DNA of 64,000 nucleotides from Enterobacteriaceae endosymbiont of Plateumaris braccata (GCF_012563325.1 NZ_CP046232.1:390065-454064), one strand, 5' to 3'. Positions 32,183 through 42,364 are shown, counted from the stretch's first letter. Numbers and translations: made by a program. The notes: a model not told the origin generated them from the sequence alone.

Positions 32183-34624
32183 TTAAATAATAGTACGTAA
32201 TAAATCAGCAAATACTCCTGAAGCAGTAACTTTATTTCCAGCTCCATAACCTCTTAATACTAAAGGTATTGGTTGATAATACTTACTATAAAAAGCTAAA
32301 GCATTTTCACCATTTTTAATTTCAAACAAAGGATTTTTTTTATCTATTTGTAAAATTTGTACTTTACAAATACCATATTTATTTATACTTCCTATAAAAC
32401 GAAGAACTTTATTTTCTTTTTTAGCATTTTGTATTTTTTTATCAAAATGTGAATCTAATTCTGGCAATAAAGACATAAATTCTTTAACTGAATTTAAATT
32501 ATTAAATTTATTAGGAATAATTGATTCTATTTGAATATCATTTAATTCTAAATCATAACCAATTTCTCTAGCTAAAATAAGAAGTTTCCTAGCAACATCT
32601 ATACCTGATAAATCAATTCGTGGATCAGGTTCTGTAAAACCCATTTTTTTTGCCATATATGTAGCTTTAGATAAAGATATTCCTTCTTCTAATTTACCAA
32701 AAATAAATGAAAGAGATCCAGATAATATTCCTGTAAAATTAATTAATTTATCACCTGTATTTATTAAATTTTGCAAATTAAAAATTACAGGTAAACCAGC
32801 ACCTACATTAGTTTCATAAAAAAATTTACAATTATTTTTTTTTGCTGTTATACGTAAATCTTTATAATATTTTAAAGATGATGTATTAGCTTTCTTATTA
32901 GTAGCTATTACATGAAAACCATTATTAAAAAAATTAATATATTGATAAGCTATTTTTTGTGAAGAAGTACAATCTATAATAACAGGATTAATAAATTTAT
33001 ATTGTTTAATATTAGAAATAAAATTTTCTATTGTATAATTATTATAATTATTTTTAATTTGTGAAAACCAATTATTTAAATTAATACCATTAATATTTAT
33101 TAAAGAAGATTTAGAATTAAAAATCCCACAAATTTTAATATTAATAGATTTATTTTTTAATAATTTTTGTTGATTATTTATTTGTTCTAATAATGTACTT
33201 CCAATCCCTCCAATACCTATAACAAATACTTCAATTACCTTTTCTTTATAAAATAATAATTGATGCGCTATTTTCATAATGTCATCTACATAATTATTTT
33301 TTATCACTATAGAAATAGAATTTTGTAAAAAATTTTGTGAAATAGCTAAAATATTAATTTTTGTAATTTTAAATACATGTAAAAATTTTGTTATTATATT
33401 AATATAATTATTTATTTTATCACCTACTAAAGAAATAATAGATAATTTTTCTAGAATATATAAAGGATTAATTAATTTATTTTTAAATTCTAAACCAAAA
33501 TTATTTTCTAGTAATATTTTAAAATAATTTGCTTGTTTTTTAAAAACATAAAAATATAAACCATGTTTAGAAGATGAATGAATCATTAATAAAATTATTA
33601 TTTTTGATTTAAAGATAATATCCAACATTTTTGGTATTATATATTGTATTGTTTTAATTTTATTACTAGAAACATAAAACATTACTACGTTTTTTTGTTT
33701 AGTAATACTTTTTATCAATGGAGAATTATTATTTTCACTTATAAGTGTTCCTGGAGATTGTGGATTCATTGTATTTTTTATTATACATTGTATTTTATAT
33801 TTAGATATAGGAGAAATCATATTATAATGAATTACTTTTGCTCCTAAGTAAGATAATATTGTTGCTTCATTATAGGATATAAATGGTAATAATTTAGCTT
33901 TTGTTATAAGATTAGGATCTGCTGTATAGATACCATCTACATCAGTCCAAATTTCACAATGTTTTACATTTAAACAAGCTGCTAAAGCAGATGCTGAGTA
34001 ATCTGAACCATTACGACCTAATAAAACTAATTCATTATTTTTATTAGAAGCAGTAAAACCGGCCATTAAAATAATGTCAATATTTAATAAATTAATATTT
34101 TTTATTTTTTGAGAAGAAATATTTATATTAATTTTAGATTCTAAATAATCTCCTGTAGCGAATAAATATTTTTTTGGATCTAGAATATAAACATTATATT
34201 TTTTAGAAACTAATAATTCTTGCATGAAAATAACAGAAAATTTTTCTCCTTGTGCTAATATTTTAGCATAAATCATATCAGGACAAAAATTTAATAAACT
34301 AATACCATTTAATAAATTTTCTAATAATAAAAAAATAATATTTATTTTATTTTTAATATTACTAATATTTAAATTTTCTTCTTTAGAAGAAAGATCTTGA
34401 ATTAAATTTAAAAAAAAGTTTTTTATTTTTATAAAATCTATTTGAAAATTTTCATTTTTTATAGCTTTTTTTATTATTAATATCAAATAATTTGTAATAG
34501 TTGAAGATGCAGATAATACTATAGCTAATTTTTCTTTTTTTGAATAATTAGAAATAATATTTACTACCATTAAAAATTTTTTTGCATTTGATAATGATGT
34601 TCCACCAAATTTTAATACTCGCAT
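32183..34624 (-). CDS. thrA: Bifunctional aspartokinase I / homoserine dehydrogenase I
   Basis: ThrA catalyses the first and third steps from aspartate to threonine. The N-terminal kinase (roughly 1-250) starts MRVLKFGGTSLSNAKKF and has LLGRNGSDYSASALAA. Regulatory ACT-like sequence follows to about 460. The dehydrogenase part has VIGIGGIGSTLLEQI, GAGLPVIFNL and the TEPDPRIDLSGIDVARKLLILARE stretch. It is 813 residues (E. coli 820). No thrL-like leader peptide with runs of Thr and Ile codons is visible upstream, so attenuation control seems lost. Confidence 0.97.
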   Translation of the reverse strand: MRVLKFGGTSLSNAKKFLMVVNIISNYSKKEKLAIVLSASSTITNYLILIIKKAIKNENFQIDFIKIKNFFLNLIQDLSSKEENLNISNIKNKINIIFLLLENLLNGISLLNFCPDMIYAKILAQGEKFSVIFMQELLVSKKYNVYILDPKKYLFATGDYLESKININISSQKIKNINLLNIDIILMAGFTASNKNNELVLLGRNGSDYSASALAACLNVKHCEIWTDVDGIYTADPNLITKAKLLPFISYNEATILSYLGAKVIHYNMISPISKYKIQCIIKNTMNPQSPGTLISENNNSPLIKSITKQKNVVMFYVSSNKIKTIQYIIPKMLDIIFKSKIIILLMIHSSSKHGLYFYVFKKQANYFKILLENNFGLEFKNKLINPLYILEKLSIISLVGDKINNYINIITKFLHVFKITKINILAISQNFLQNSISIVIKNNYVDDIMKIAHQLLFYKEKVIEVFVIGIGGIGSTLLEQINNQQKLLKNKSINIKICGIFNSKSSLININGINLNNWFSQIKNNYNNYTIENFISNIKQYKFINPVIIDCTSSQKIAYQYINFFNNGFHVIATNKKANTSSLKYYKDLRITAKKNNCKFFYETNVGAGLPVIFNLQNLINTGDKLINFTGILSGSLSFIFGKLEEGISLSKATYMAKKMGFTEPDPRIDLSGIDVARKLLILAREIGYDLELNDIQIESIIPNKFNNLNSVKEFMSLLPELDSHFDKKIQNAKKENKVLRFIGSINKYGICKVQILQIDKKNPLFEIKNGENALAFYSKYYQPIPLVLRGYGAGNKVTASGVFADLLRTII

Positions 34625-35037
34625 TTTATCTAACCTACCTTTAATAATACTAAATATTTTAAATATTAAAAAATATTTTTAAAATAATATTTATTATTAA
34701 TAATTATTTATCCTTAAATAATAATAAATGCAATAAATATGAATAAATAATTTTAATTATTATTGATATTTAATAATTATTTAAATTTTATATATGAATA
34801 TTTAATTAAAAATTTATTAATTAAATTAATTATTAATAACTTAAATTTTTATATAAGAAATTTTTTCTTAAGATAAAATAATTTTTTTATTAAAGAATAT
34901 GAAAATTATTTTTTATAAATAAAATATTTTATTACGTATATTGATTAATTATTTTAACAATTAATAATATTTTTCTAATTAATATTTTATATTTAAAATT
35001 TAAATAAATATAATAAAAATTATTTAATCAAAATTTT
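34625..35037. other. Intergenic region between parC and thrA
   Basis: About 410 bases of low-complexity A+T sequence with no coding frame, RNA gene or leader peptide recognised. It should carry the thrABC promoter on the minus strand. There is one imperfect DnaA-box-like nonamer, TTATCCTTA (34708-34716), which alone means little. Confidence 0.6.
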
Positions 35038-37314
35038 TTATTTTAATAAAATTTGATGTTCTTTTTTTTTATCTAAAAAAATATTTTTTATTTTTTCTTT
35101 TTTATTTAAAAAAAAACCCTTATGATTTTTATTCATATAAAATTTTTTTAATTCTTTATATTTTAATTTAAGTTTGTGATTATTTAATTCAACAAAAATT
35201 ACTGATTTATTATCAATAACAAATATCCATTTTAATTTATCTTTATTTTGAATAAAATTTTTATTATCGATTAATATTAATTTATTACCTTTACCTTTAG
35301 AAAGTTTTGGTAAAATATTAATAGGAAATAATAAAAATCTTCCTATAGAAGATATAACTAATATCATATTTTTTTTATCATTAATAATTAAAGGAGGTAA
35401 AACTTCTGCTTTTTCAGAAAGTATCATTAAAGATTTACCATTTCGGTTACATGCTATTAAATCACTAAAATTACATAAAAAACCATAACCAGAACTAGAA
35501 GATAATAAAATTTCTTTATTATTTTCTTCCATTAAGATACTTTTTATAGTAGAACCATGTGGTATTTTTAGTTTACTTGATAATGGTTCACCTTGACTAC
35601 GTAAAGGTGGTAAAGAAATAGTATCTATACTATAACTACGTCCTTTTGAATCAATTAATACAATTGTCTGATTTTTTTTACCTTTAACAGAAATAGCAAA
35701 TGAATCTCCAGATTTATAATTTAAATTGATAGGATCAATAGTATGTCCTTTAGCAGATCGAATCCAACCCATTTTAGATAAAATAACAGTAATAGGTTCA
35801 TTAGATATTGATAATTCATTTTCATTTAATAATTTAGCTTCACTACATTTTTTAAATAATGAACGACGATTATTTGCATATTTATTTATAGTTAATAATA
35901 TTTCTTTTTTTAATAAAGAATTCATTTTATTTTTTGAATATAATATATTACTAATATATTTGTATTCTTTTTCTAATTTAGATTGTTCATCAATTATTTT
36001 TTTCTTTTCCATTAATGTAATAGCACGTAATTTTAAATTTAATAAAGTTTCAGTTTGTAATTCGGACATTTTAAATTTATTTTGAATTATAGAATTAGGA
36101 TTTAAATTTAAACGAATAATTTGTATTAATTCTTCTAAATTATTATGAGCTATTAATAAACCTTTTAAAATATGTAATTTTTTTATTAATTTATTTAAAT
36201 AAAAATTTAAACGTTTTTTAACTATATTTCTTCTAAATACAAGCCATTCTGATAAAATTTCTAATAAACTTTTTACAGAAGGTTTATTATTTAATCCAAT
36301 CATATTTAAGTTAATACGATAACTTTTTTCTAAATCAGTTGTAAAAAATAAATGATGTATAATTTTTTCTAATTTTAAATAATTAAAATTATTTTTAATA
36401 AATATAACAATTCTTATTGGATTTTCATAATCAGATTCATCCCTTATATCCTCAATCATTGGTAATTTTTTATTTTTTATTTGTGTGGTTATTTGTTCTA
36501 TTATACGTATAACTGAAACTTGATATGGTAATGATGTTATTATTATGGAATTATTTTTTATACTCCATAAAGATCTTAGTCTAATAGATCCTTTTCCATT
36601 TTCATATATTTTACGTAATTCTTTTTTAGGAGTAATAATTATACTTTCTGTTGGAAAATCTGGACCTTGAATAATATTTAGTATATCTTCTAATGTACTT
36701 TCAGGATAATCAATTAATTTAATAATTGCTGTTGCTACTTCTTTAATATTATGTGGTGGGATGTCTGTAACCATTCCTACAGCAATTCCTATTGCACCAT
36801 TTAAAATAATATTAGGTAAACAAGCAGGAAGTATTTTAGGTTCTAATAATGAACCATCAAAATTAGAAATATATTCAACAGTTCCTTTTTCAATTTCATT
36901 TAATAATAAATCAGAATATTCAGATAAACGAGATTCTGTATATCTCATTGCAGCAAAAGATTTAGGATCATCAGGAGAACCCCAATTTCCTTGTCCTTCT
37001 ATTAAAGGATATCTATAAGAAAAAGATTGTGCCATTAATACCATAGCTTCATAACATGCTACGTCTCCATGTGGGTGATATTTTCCAATTACATCTCCTA
37101 TAGTTCTAGCCGATTTTTTAAATTTAGAAGAGGATTTTAATCCTAATTCAGACATAGCATATATAATTCTTCTTTGAACAGGTTTTAAACCATCACCAAT
37201 ATGTGGTAATGCTCTATCTGAAATAACATAAATTGAATAATTTAAATAAGCATTTTCAGCAAATTTATATAATTCGATAGATTTTTCTTTTTTTTTCTGG
37301 ATTAGTTTAACCAT
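35038..37314 (-). CDS. parC: DNA topoisomerase IV subunit A
   Basis: ParC with ParE decatenates daughter chromosomes. The 758-residue protein (E. coli 752) aligns throughout with ParC rather than Gyr[39 protein letters not shown], catalytic tyrosine Y125 in [11 protein letters not shown], and [14 protein letters not shown] followed by LNYKSGDSF at the C-terminal domain. At the quinolone-contact position equivalent to E. coli S80 it has valine (V85), while the acidic E at the next contact is kept. It is divergent from aroF. parE is not in the window. Confidence 0.96.
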   Translation of the reverse strand: MVKLIQKKKEKSIELYKFAENAYLNYSIYVISDRALPHIGDGLKPVQRRIIYAMSELGLKSSSKFKKSARTIGDVIGKYHPHGDVACYEAMVLMAQSFSYRYPLIEGQGNWGSPDDPKSFAAMRYTESRLSEYSDLLLNEIEKGTVEYISNFDGSLLEPKILPACLPNIILNGAIGIAVGMVTDIPPHNIKEVATAIIKLIDYPESTLEDILNIIQGPDFPTESIIITPKKELRKIYENGKGSIRLRSLWSIKNNSIIITSLPYQVSVIRIIEQITTQIKNKKLPMIEDIRDESDYENPIRIVIFIKNNFNYLKLEKIIHHLFFTTDLEKSYRINLNMIGLNNKPSVKSLLEILSEWLVFRRNIVKKRLNFYLNKLIKKLHILKGLLIAHNNLEELIQIIRLNLNPNSIIQNKFKMSELQTETLLNLKLRAITLMEKKKIIDEQSKLEKEYKYISNILYSKNKMNSLLKKEILLTINKYANNRRSLFKKCSEAKLLNENELSISNEPITVILSKMGWIRSAKGHTIDPINLNYKSGDSFAISVKGKKNQTIVLIDSKGRSYSIDTISLPPLRSQGEPLSSKLKIPHGSTIKSILMEENNKEILLSSSSGYGFLCNFSDLIACNRNGKSLMILSEKAEVLPPLIINDKKNMILVISSIGRFLLFPINILPKLSKGKGNKLILIDNKNFIQNKDKLKWIFVIDNKSVIFVELNNHKLKLKYKELKKFYMNKNHKGFFLNKKEKIKNIFLDKKKEHQILLK

Positions 37315-37436
37315 AAATTTTATGTATTCCTTTATTAAATTTATTTATTTTAACAATTTATCATAAATTATATTTAAATTATTTTAATCATTTTAAATAT
37401 TTATTAAATAAGTATTTATGCATTTCAATATATATA

Positions 37437-37469
37437 TGTTACGTTTGTAACAAATAACATTACTATAAT
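37437..37469 (+). promoter_or_regulatory. Putative aroF promoter with overlapping operator-like inverted repeat
   Basis: TGTTAC-gttt-GTAACA (37437-37452) is a perfect 6-bp inverted repeat, and a perfect -10 box TATAAT (37464-37469) follows. The repeat covers the place where a -35 box would be, the geometry of repressor operators. E. coli aroF is controlled by TyrR, but the TyrR consensus TGTAAA-N6-TTTACA has different spacing, so the binding protein is not identified. No good -35 is otherwise seen. Confidence 0.45.
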
Positions 37470-37488
37470 ATTTGAGGTTTACTTAATT

Positions 37489-38556
37489 ATGCAAAATAAT
37501 ATTAGTAATAATTTTACTAAAGAAGAAAATTTTATTACTCCTAAAGAATTAAAAAAAAAATTACCTATTACAGAAAAGATAAAAAAACAAATATTATTTT
37601 CACGTCAAATTATATGTAATATAATGAATAAAAAAGATTCTAGAATATTAATTATTTGTGGACCTTGTTCTATTCATAATGTTAAAGAAACCTTAGAATA
37701 TGCTAAATTATTAAAAAAAATTTCTTTAGAATTAAACAAAACTATATATATAGTTATGCGTGTTTATTTTGAAAAACCACGTACAATTATTGGATGGAAA
37801 GGATTGATTAATGATCCTTATATGAATAATTCTTATGATATTAATAAAGGATTATATATTGCACGTAAATTATTATTAAAATTAAACGAAATGGAAATTC
37901 CTTTAGCTACGGAAATATTAGATCCTAATACTCCACAATATTTAAGTGAACTTTTCAGTTGGGGTGCTATTGGAGCACGTACTACTGAATCTCAAATTCA
38001 TAGAGAATTAGCATCTTCATTAAAAATGCCATTAGGATTTAAAAATAATACAAATGGAAGTATTATAACTGCTATTAATGCTATTAAAGCTGCATCTATA
38101 TCACATAACTTTATTAGTACTAATCAAGAAGGATTAATTTGTTTAATAAAAACATTAGGAAATAAAAATTGTCATATAATTTTGCGTGGAGGAAAAAAAA
38201 CTAATTATCATGAAAAAGATATAAAAAGATGTAGTAATGATCTTATCAAAGCAGGATTACAATCTAATATAATGATAGATTGTAGTCATAATAATTCAAA
38301 TAAAAATTTTAAACGTCAAACTATTGTTGTTGATTCTATTATCTCTCAAATTGAAAAAGGTGATAATTCTATCATAGGAATAATGTTAGAAAGTTATATT
38401 AATGAGGGTAATCAATTAATGAATATAAATAATTACAATAAATTAAAATATGGAATATCAATTACAGATAGTTGTATTAGTTGGAAAACAACAGAAAAAA
38501 TTTTACATAAAATTTATAATAAACTAAATAAAATACTTCCATTGCGTTTTTTATAA
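37489..38556 (+). CDS. aroF: DAHP synthase, tyrosine-sensitive type
   Basis: DAHP synthase condenses phosphoenolpyruvate and erythrose 4-phosphate, committing carbon to the shikimate pathway. The 355 residues (E. coli AroF 356) show CGPCSIH, MRVYFEKPRT, the GWKGLINDPYM stretch, SAIGARTTESQ-like GAIGARTTESQIHRE, ILRGGK and DCSHNNSNK. Pairing with tyrA in one transcription unit, as in E. coli aroF-tyrA, supports the AroF assignment over AroG or AroH. Asn-8, which in E. coli AroF affects tyrosine feedback, is conserved. A GAGG sequence 12 bases upstream supports the start. Confidence 0.95.
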   Translation: MQNNISNNFTKEENFITPKELKKKLPITEKIKKQILFSRQIICNIMNKKDSRILIICGPCSIHNVKETLEYAKLLKKISLELNKTIYIVMRVYFEKPRTIIGWKGLINDPYMNNSYDINKGLYIARKLLLKLNEMEIPLATEILDPNTPQYLSELFSWGAIGARTTESQIHRELASSLKMPLGFKNNTNGSIITAINAIKAASISHNFISTNQEGLICLIKTLGNKNCHIILRGGKKTNYHEKDIKRCSNDLIKAGLQSNIMIDCSHNNSNKNFKRQTIVVDSIISQIEKGDNSIIGIMLESYINEGNQLMNINNYNKLKYGISITDSCISWKTTEKILHKIYNKLNKILPLRFL

Positions 38557-38574
38557 TAAGATGTAAAAATTAAT

Positions 38575-39711
38575 ATGACTAAAAAAAATATGGTAACTGA
38601 ATTAGTTACATTACGAAATAAAATCGATATATTAGATAAAAATTTAATAAACCTTTTATTAAAACGTTTAAAGTTAGTTAAAAAAATAGGAATATTAAAA
38701 AGTTATTATGGTTTTCCTATTTATATTCCAGAACGTGAAAAATTAATAATAGATTTACGAAGTAAAGAAGCTCAAAAATTAGGAGTATCTCCAAATTTAA
38801 TTAAAGATATATTATATCGTATAATGTATGAATCTTACATAAATGAAAATGAAAATGGTTTTAAAACATTAAATCCAAATTTAAAAAAAATATTAATTAT
38901 TGGTGGTAAAGGAGGTATGGGGCAATTATTTAAAAAAATGTTAATTTTATCTGGATACAAAGTTAATATTTTAGAAAAAGAAGATTGGAATAAAAATATA
39001 GATAATTTTTTCTTAAATATAAAAATGGTAATAATTAGTGTACCTATATCATCATTAGATGATGTAATAAAAAAATTACCTGTATTATCTAAAGAATGTA
39101 TATTAGTAGATGTTACTTCAATAAAAAATAAACCAATACAAAAAATGTTAAAAAAACATGATGGTCCTGTACTTGGATTACATCCAATGTTTAGTCCTGA
39201 AAATAATATTTTAGCAAAAAAATTAATAATATATTGTAATGGTCGTTATCCTGAATCTTATAATTGGTTTTTAAAACAAATAAAAATTTGGGGAGTGCAA
39301 TTAAAATGTATCGATCAAATAGAACATGATAAATATATGTCTTTTATTCAATCATTAAGATATTTTTCTATACTAGTTCATAGTTTTCATTTATCTACAG
39401 AAAATGTTAAATTAAAAGAATTGTTAAAATTTGCTTCTCCAGCATATAATGTAGATTTAATTATGACAGGTAGATTTTTTTCACAAAATCCTGATTTGTA
39501 TACTGATATTTTAATGTCATCTCATAATAATATAAAATTGATAAAAAACTATCTAAAAAAATCAAACTATATTTTATCATTAATTGAACAAAAAAATAAA
39601 ACAGAATTAATAAAATTATTTTATAAAATAAAAAATTGGTTTAAATTTTACATTAAATCTTTATACTTAAAAAGCAATAATATTTTACGACATATTAATA
39701 ATTCAAATTAA
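38575..39711 (+). CDS. tyrA: Chorismate mutase / prephenate dehydrogenase
   Basis: TyrA rearranges chorismate to prephenate and oxidises it to 4-hydroxyphenylpyruvate, the tyrosine precursor. In 378 residues (E. coli 373), the mutase domain (about 1-95) has ELVTLRNKID, KRLKLVKKIG and PIYIPERE. The dehydrogenase domain has the NAD-binding IIGGKGGMGQLFKKML, GLHPMFSPEN and SFIQSLRYF. It follows aroF by 18 bases. The phenylalanine gene pheA, which neighbours tyrA in E. coli, is missing between here and bamD. The first ATG is five codons before the MVTEL that matches the E. coli start; either could be used. Confidence 0.96.
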   Translation: MTKKNMVTELVTLRNKIDILDKNLINLLLKRLKLVKKIGILKSYYGFPIYIPEREKLIIDLRSKEAQKLGVSPNLIKDILYRIMYESYINENENGFKTLNPNLKKILIIGGKGGMGQLFKKMLILSGYKVNILEKEDWNKNIDNFFLNIKMVIISVPISSLDDVIKKLPVLSKECILVDVTSIKNKPIQKMLKKHDGPVLGLHPMFSPENNILAKKLIIYCNGRYPESYNWFLKQIKIWGVQLKCIDQIEHDKYMSFIQSLRYFSILVHSFHLSTENVKLKELLKFASPAYNVDLIMTGRFFSQNPDLYTDILMSSHNNIKLIKNYLKKSNYILSLIEQKNKTELIKLFYKIKNWFKFYIKSLYLKSNNILRHINNSN

Positions 39712-39730
39712 TATATGTTAATTTCAACTT

Positions 39731-39768
39731 TTAGAAACTTAATATTAATTATAATATTAAGTTTCTAA
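39731..39768. terminator. Bidirectional terminator hairpin between tyrA and bamD
   Basis: TTAGAAACTTAATATTA (39731-39747), a four-base loop, then its exact reverse complement (39752-39768): a 17-bp perfect stem between two converging genes. A/T runs flank it on both sides. The stem holds only two G-C pairs but is long, which is a common form in AT-rich genomes. Confidence 0.8.
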
Positions 39769-39788
39769 ATATTAAAAATACATTTTAA

Positions 39789-40511
39789 TTAAATTATATT
39801 AATAATTTTATATGTTTTATTCATTATCATTAATGCTAAAATACTTTCTGATGTATAAGGATAATTTTTAATTAACATTTCACATCTTTTTATAACTGAT
39901 ATATACATTTCTTTATTTAAATAAAATTGAATAACACTTAATTCATATAATGCTAAACGTTTTTTTAAAAATCTTAATCTTTTTTTAGCAAAAGGTATAT
40001 AAATACTATTAGGATAATTTTTAATTAATAATTTTAAGTCATATACAGCTTTATTAGCATAAAAAGGATTACAATCACTTCTATTTATTCTAAAAAAATA
40101 TTGAATTTTATTACTATCTAATGATATTTCTGATAAACTTTTTATATAAAGTATATAATCAGTATATTTTGATATAGGATATATTCTAATAAATTCATTA
40201 AATAAATTTATAACAGAAACAAATTGTTTATTTAAATAATATAAATATATTAAATTAACTTTAATTTCTTTAGTATATTTATTATAAGGGTATAATTTGT
40301 CAAGTTGTTCAAATTCTAACATTGATTTTGCATAATTTTTTTTAAATAAATCATTAGTTGCTTCTAAATATTTTTCTTTAATCAAAATATTCGTTAATAT
40401 AATTTTTTTTCTATTATTAATAGATGTACATTGAGAACAATTAGTTACTATTATTAATAATAAAATTATTAATGTTTTACAAAAAATATTTTTTATTATA
40501 AATTTTTTCAT
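39789..40511 (-). CDS. bamD: Outer membrane assembly lipoprotein BamD
   Basis: BamD is the essential accessory lipoprotein of the BAM complex that inserts beta-barrel proteins. The 240-residue protein (E. coli 245) has a lipoprotein signal with cysteine C25 in the lipobox-like IVTNC, then TPR helices with YPYNKYTKEIKVNLIYLYY and the family segment RSDCNPFYANKAVYDLKLL. The retention of BamD and BamE implies an outer membrane with barrel proteins. It lies next to rluD divergently, as in E. coli. Confidence 0.94.
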   Translation of the reverse strand: MKKFIIKNIFCKTLIILLLIIVTNCSQCTSINNRKKIILTNILIKEKYLEATNDLFKKNYAKSMLEFEQLDKLYPYNKYTKEIKVNLIYLYYLNKQFVSVINLFNEFIRIYPISKYTDYILYIKSLSEISLDSNKIQYFFRINRSDCNPFYANKAVYDLKLLIKNYPNSIYIPFAKKRLRFLKKRLALYELSVIQFYLNKEMYISVIKRCEMLIKNYPYTSESILALMIMNKTYKIINII

Positions 40512-40597
40512 GTTTTAGTCTTTAAAAATTAAATTTCTATTTAAAAATAATATTTTTTATTATATTATTCTATTTATTACTAATAAAATTAAATTTT

Positions 40598-41547
40598 ATG
40601 AATATAATAAAATTAATTAAAACTGTTGATAAATCTAATACTGGAATAAGATTAGATATATTTCTTACTAAAAAATTACTGCAATTTTCAAGATCTCAAA
40701 TAAAAAATTGGATTATTAATAATAATATAAAAATTAATAATATTATTATAAATAAACCTAAAAAAAAATTCTTACAGGAGACAAAATATACATTGATATT
40801 AAAATTTTACAAGAAAGAATATTATGGAAATCACAAAATATCCCATTAAATATAATTTATAATGATAATTATTTATTAATAATAAATAAATCTTCAAATT
40901 TAGTAGTACATCCAGGTAATGGAAATTTAGATAAAACATTATTTAATGCTTTATTATATTATTATCCCTTTCTTAGAGATTTACCAAGAGCAGGTATTAT
41001 TCATAGATTAGATAAAAATACAACCGGGTTAATAATTATAGCAAAAACAATGTTATCATATATTAATTTAAAAATAGCTTTAAAAAAACATAAAATTATA
41101 AGAGAATATGAAGCAATAGTAAATGGTATTGTTAAATATAATGATATTATTAACTATCCAATAAAAAAATTCTATAATAAAAAAAATATACGTATGAATG
41201 TAACTAATGAAGGTAAAGAAGCAATAACACAATATTTTTTAAAACGTATATTTAAAATGCATAGTCATTTAAAAATTAAATTACATACTGGACGTACACA
41301 TCAAATTAGAGTTCATTTAGAATATATTAATCATAGTATTGTTGGTGATCCTATTTATAATAAATCTCAAATTAATATTATAACAATTAATAATAAAAAA
41401 TATTTAATTAATAAAATTTTAAAAAGACAAGCATTACATGCATGTCGTTTAGAATTTATGCACCCTATATATAATTATCCATTAAAATTTAACTCATCAT
41501 TACCTAATGATATTAAACATTTAATTTCTATTTTAGAAAAAATATAA
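40598..41547 (+). pseudogene. rluD: 23S rRNA pseudouridine synthase RluD, one frameshift at a poly(A) tract
   Basis: RluD makes the pseudouridines of 23S helix 69. The N-terminal S4-like part (DKSNTGIRLDIFLTKKL, SRSQIKNWI) is in one frame from 40598. The rest is in the next frame, from LTGDKIYIDIK at 40771 to the stop at 41547, and contains the catalytic HRLDKNTTG and LHTGRTHQIRVHL. The shift maps to A9 at 40760-40768, and one more A restores a 316-residue protein (E. coli 326). No other disruption or stop is present. Slippage by RNA polymerase or ribosome may rescue it; a sequencing error is also possible. Confidence 0.9.
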
Positions 41548-41701
41548 TAAATATTTAAATTTAAAATTATTATTATTTTATAAATACATTATAATTTTAA
41601 TTAAATGAGATATAAAATATTAAATTTATATAAAAATAATTTTATTAATTTAATACTTTAGTTTATTATATTTATAATTACAAATTTTATATTAAAAAAA
41701 T

Positions 41702-42364
41702 ATGAATATTAAAAAATATATATTATTTTTCAGTGGTTTGTTTTTATTAACTTTTTCTAATTTTTGTTTATCATCTACAAAATATATACAAGATGTACAT
41801 TATGAATTAATAAAAAAATCTCCAAAAATAATATTTTATCCAAAAACTCCAATTATAGAGTTTTTTTCTTTTTTATGTCCTCATTGTTATGATTTTTATA
41901 ATATGACTCATAAAAAAAATTTATCAGTTCAAAATTTTTTAAAACATTTACAAATTACAAAATATCATATAGATAGTATGGGAGATAAAAAATTAGCTAA
42001 ATTAGCTACTTATAATTGGAGTATAGCTATAGCATTACATGTTGAAAATAAAGTTATTCTAGCAATATTTCAAGGTATACAATCTCATAAAATTTATAAT
42101 TATAAAACTATGAAAAAAATATTTATTAAAGCAGCTAATATAAATAATAATATTTATGATGCCGCATGGAATAGTTCTCTAGTTAAAGCATTAAATAAAA
42201 AACAAATTAAATTAGCTACAGCATGGAATATTACATCAATACCATTTATTGTAATTAATAATAAATATCATATTAAATTAGATTCATTAGATTTTACATC
42301 TACAAATCTTTTTCTTAGCGACTATATTAGTCTTATAAAAGTTCTTTTAAAAAAGAAAAATTAA
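41702..42364 (+). CDS. dsbA: Thiol:disulfide interchange protein DsbA
   Basis: DsbA introduces disulfide bonds into periplasmic proteins. The 220-residue precursor (E. coli 208) has a hydrophobic signal peptide of roughly 24 residues, the active site FFSFLCPHCYDF (C59, C62) and a cis-proline in TSIPFIVIN. AAWNSSLVKAL in the helical insert matches E. coli DsbA closely. The gene precedes polA, as in E. coli, where two genes lie between. dsbB is not in the window. Confidence 0.95.
   Translation: MNIKKYILFFSGLFLLTFSNFCLSSTKYIQDVHYELIKKSPKIIFYPKTPIIEFFSFLCPHCYDFYNMTHKKNLSVQNFLKHLQITKYHIDSMGDKKLAKLATYNWSIAIALHVENKVILAIFQGIQSHKIYNYKTMKKIFIKAANINNNIYDAAWNSSLVKALNKKQIKLATAWNITSIPFIVINNKYHIKLDSLDFTSTNLFLSDYISLIKVLLKKKN

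Noticed and set aside
34708-34716. DnaA box TTATCCTTA as evidence for oriC
   Set aside because: It is a single imperfect match in A+T-rich DNA without a cluster, so it is not evidence of an origin.
37437-37452. TyrR box before aroF
   Set aside because: The inverted repeat has N4 spacing and TGTTAC arms, not TGTAAA-N6-TTTACA, so I report it only as an unidentified operator-like site.
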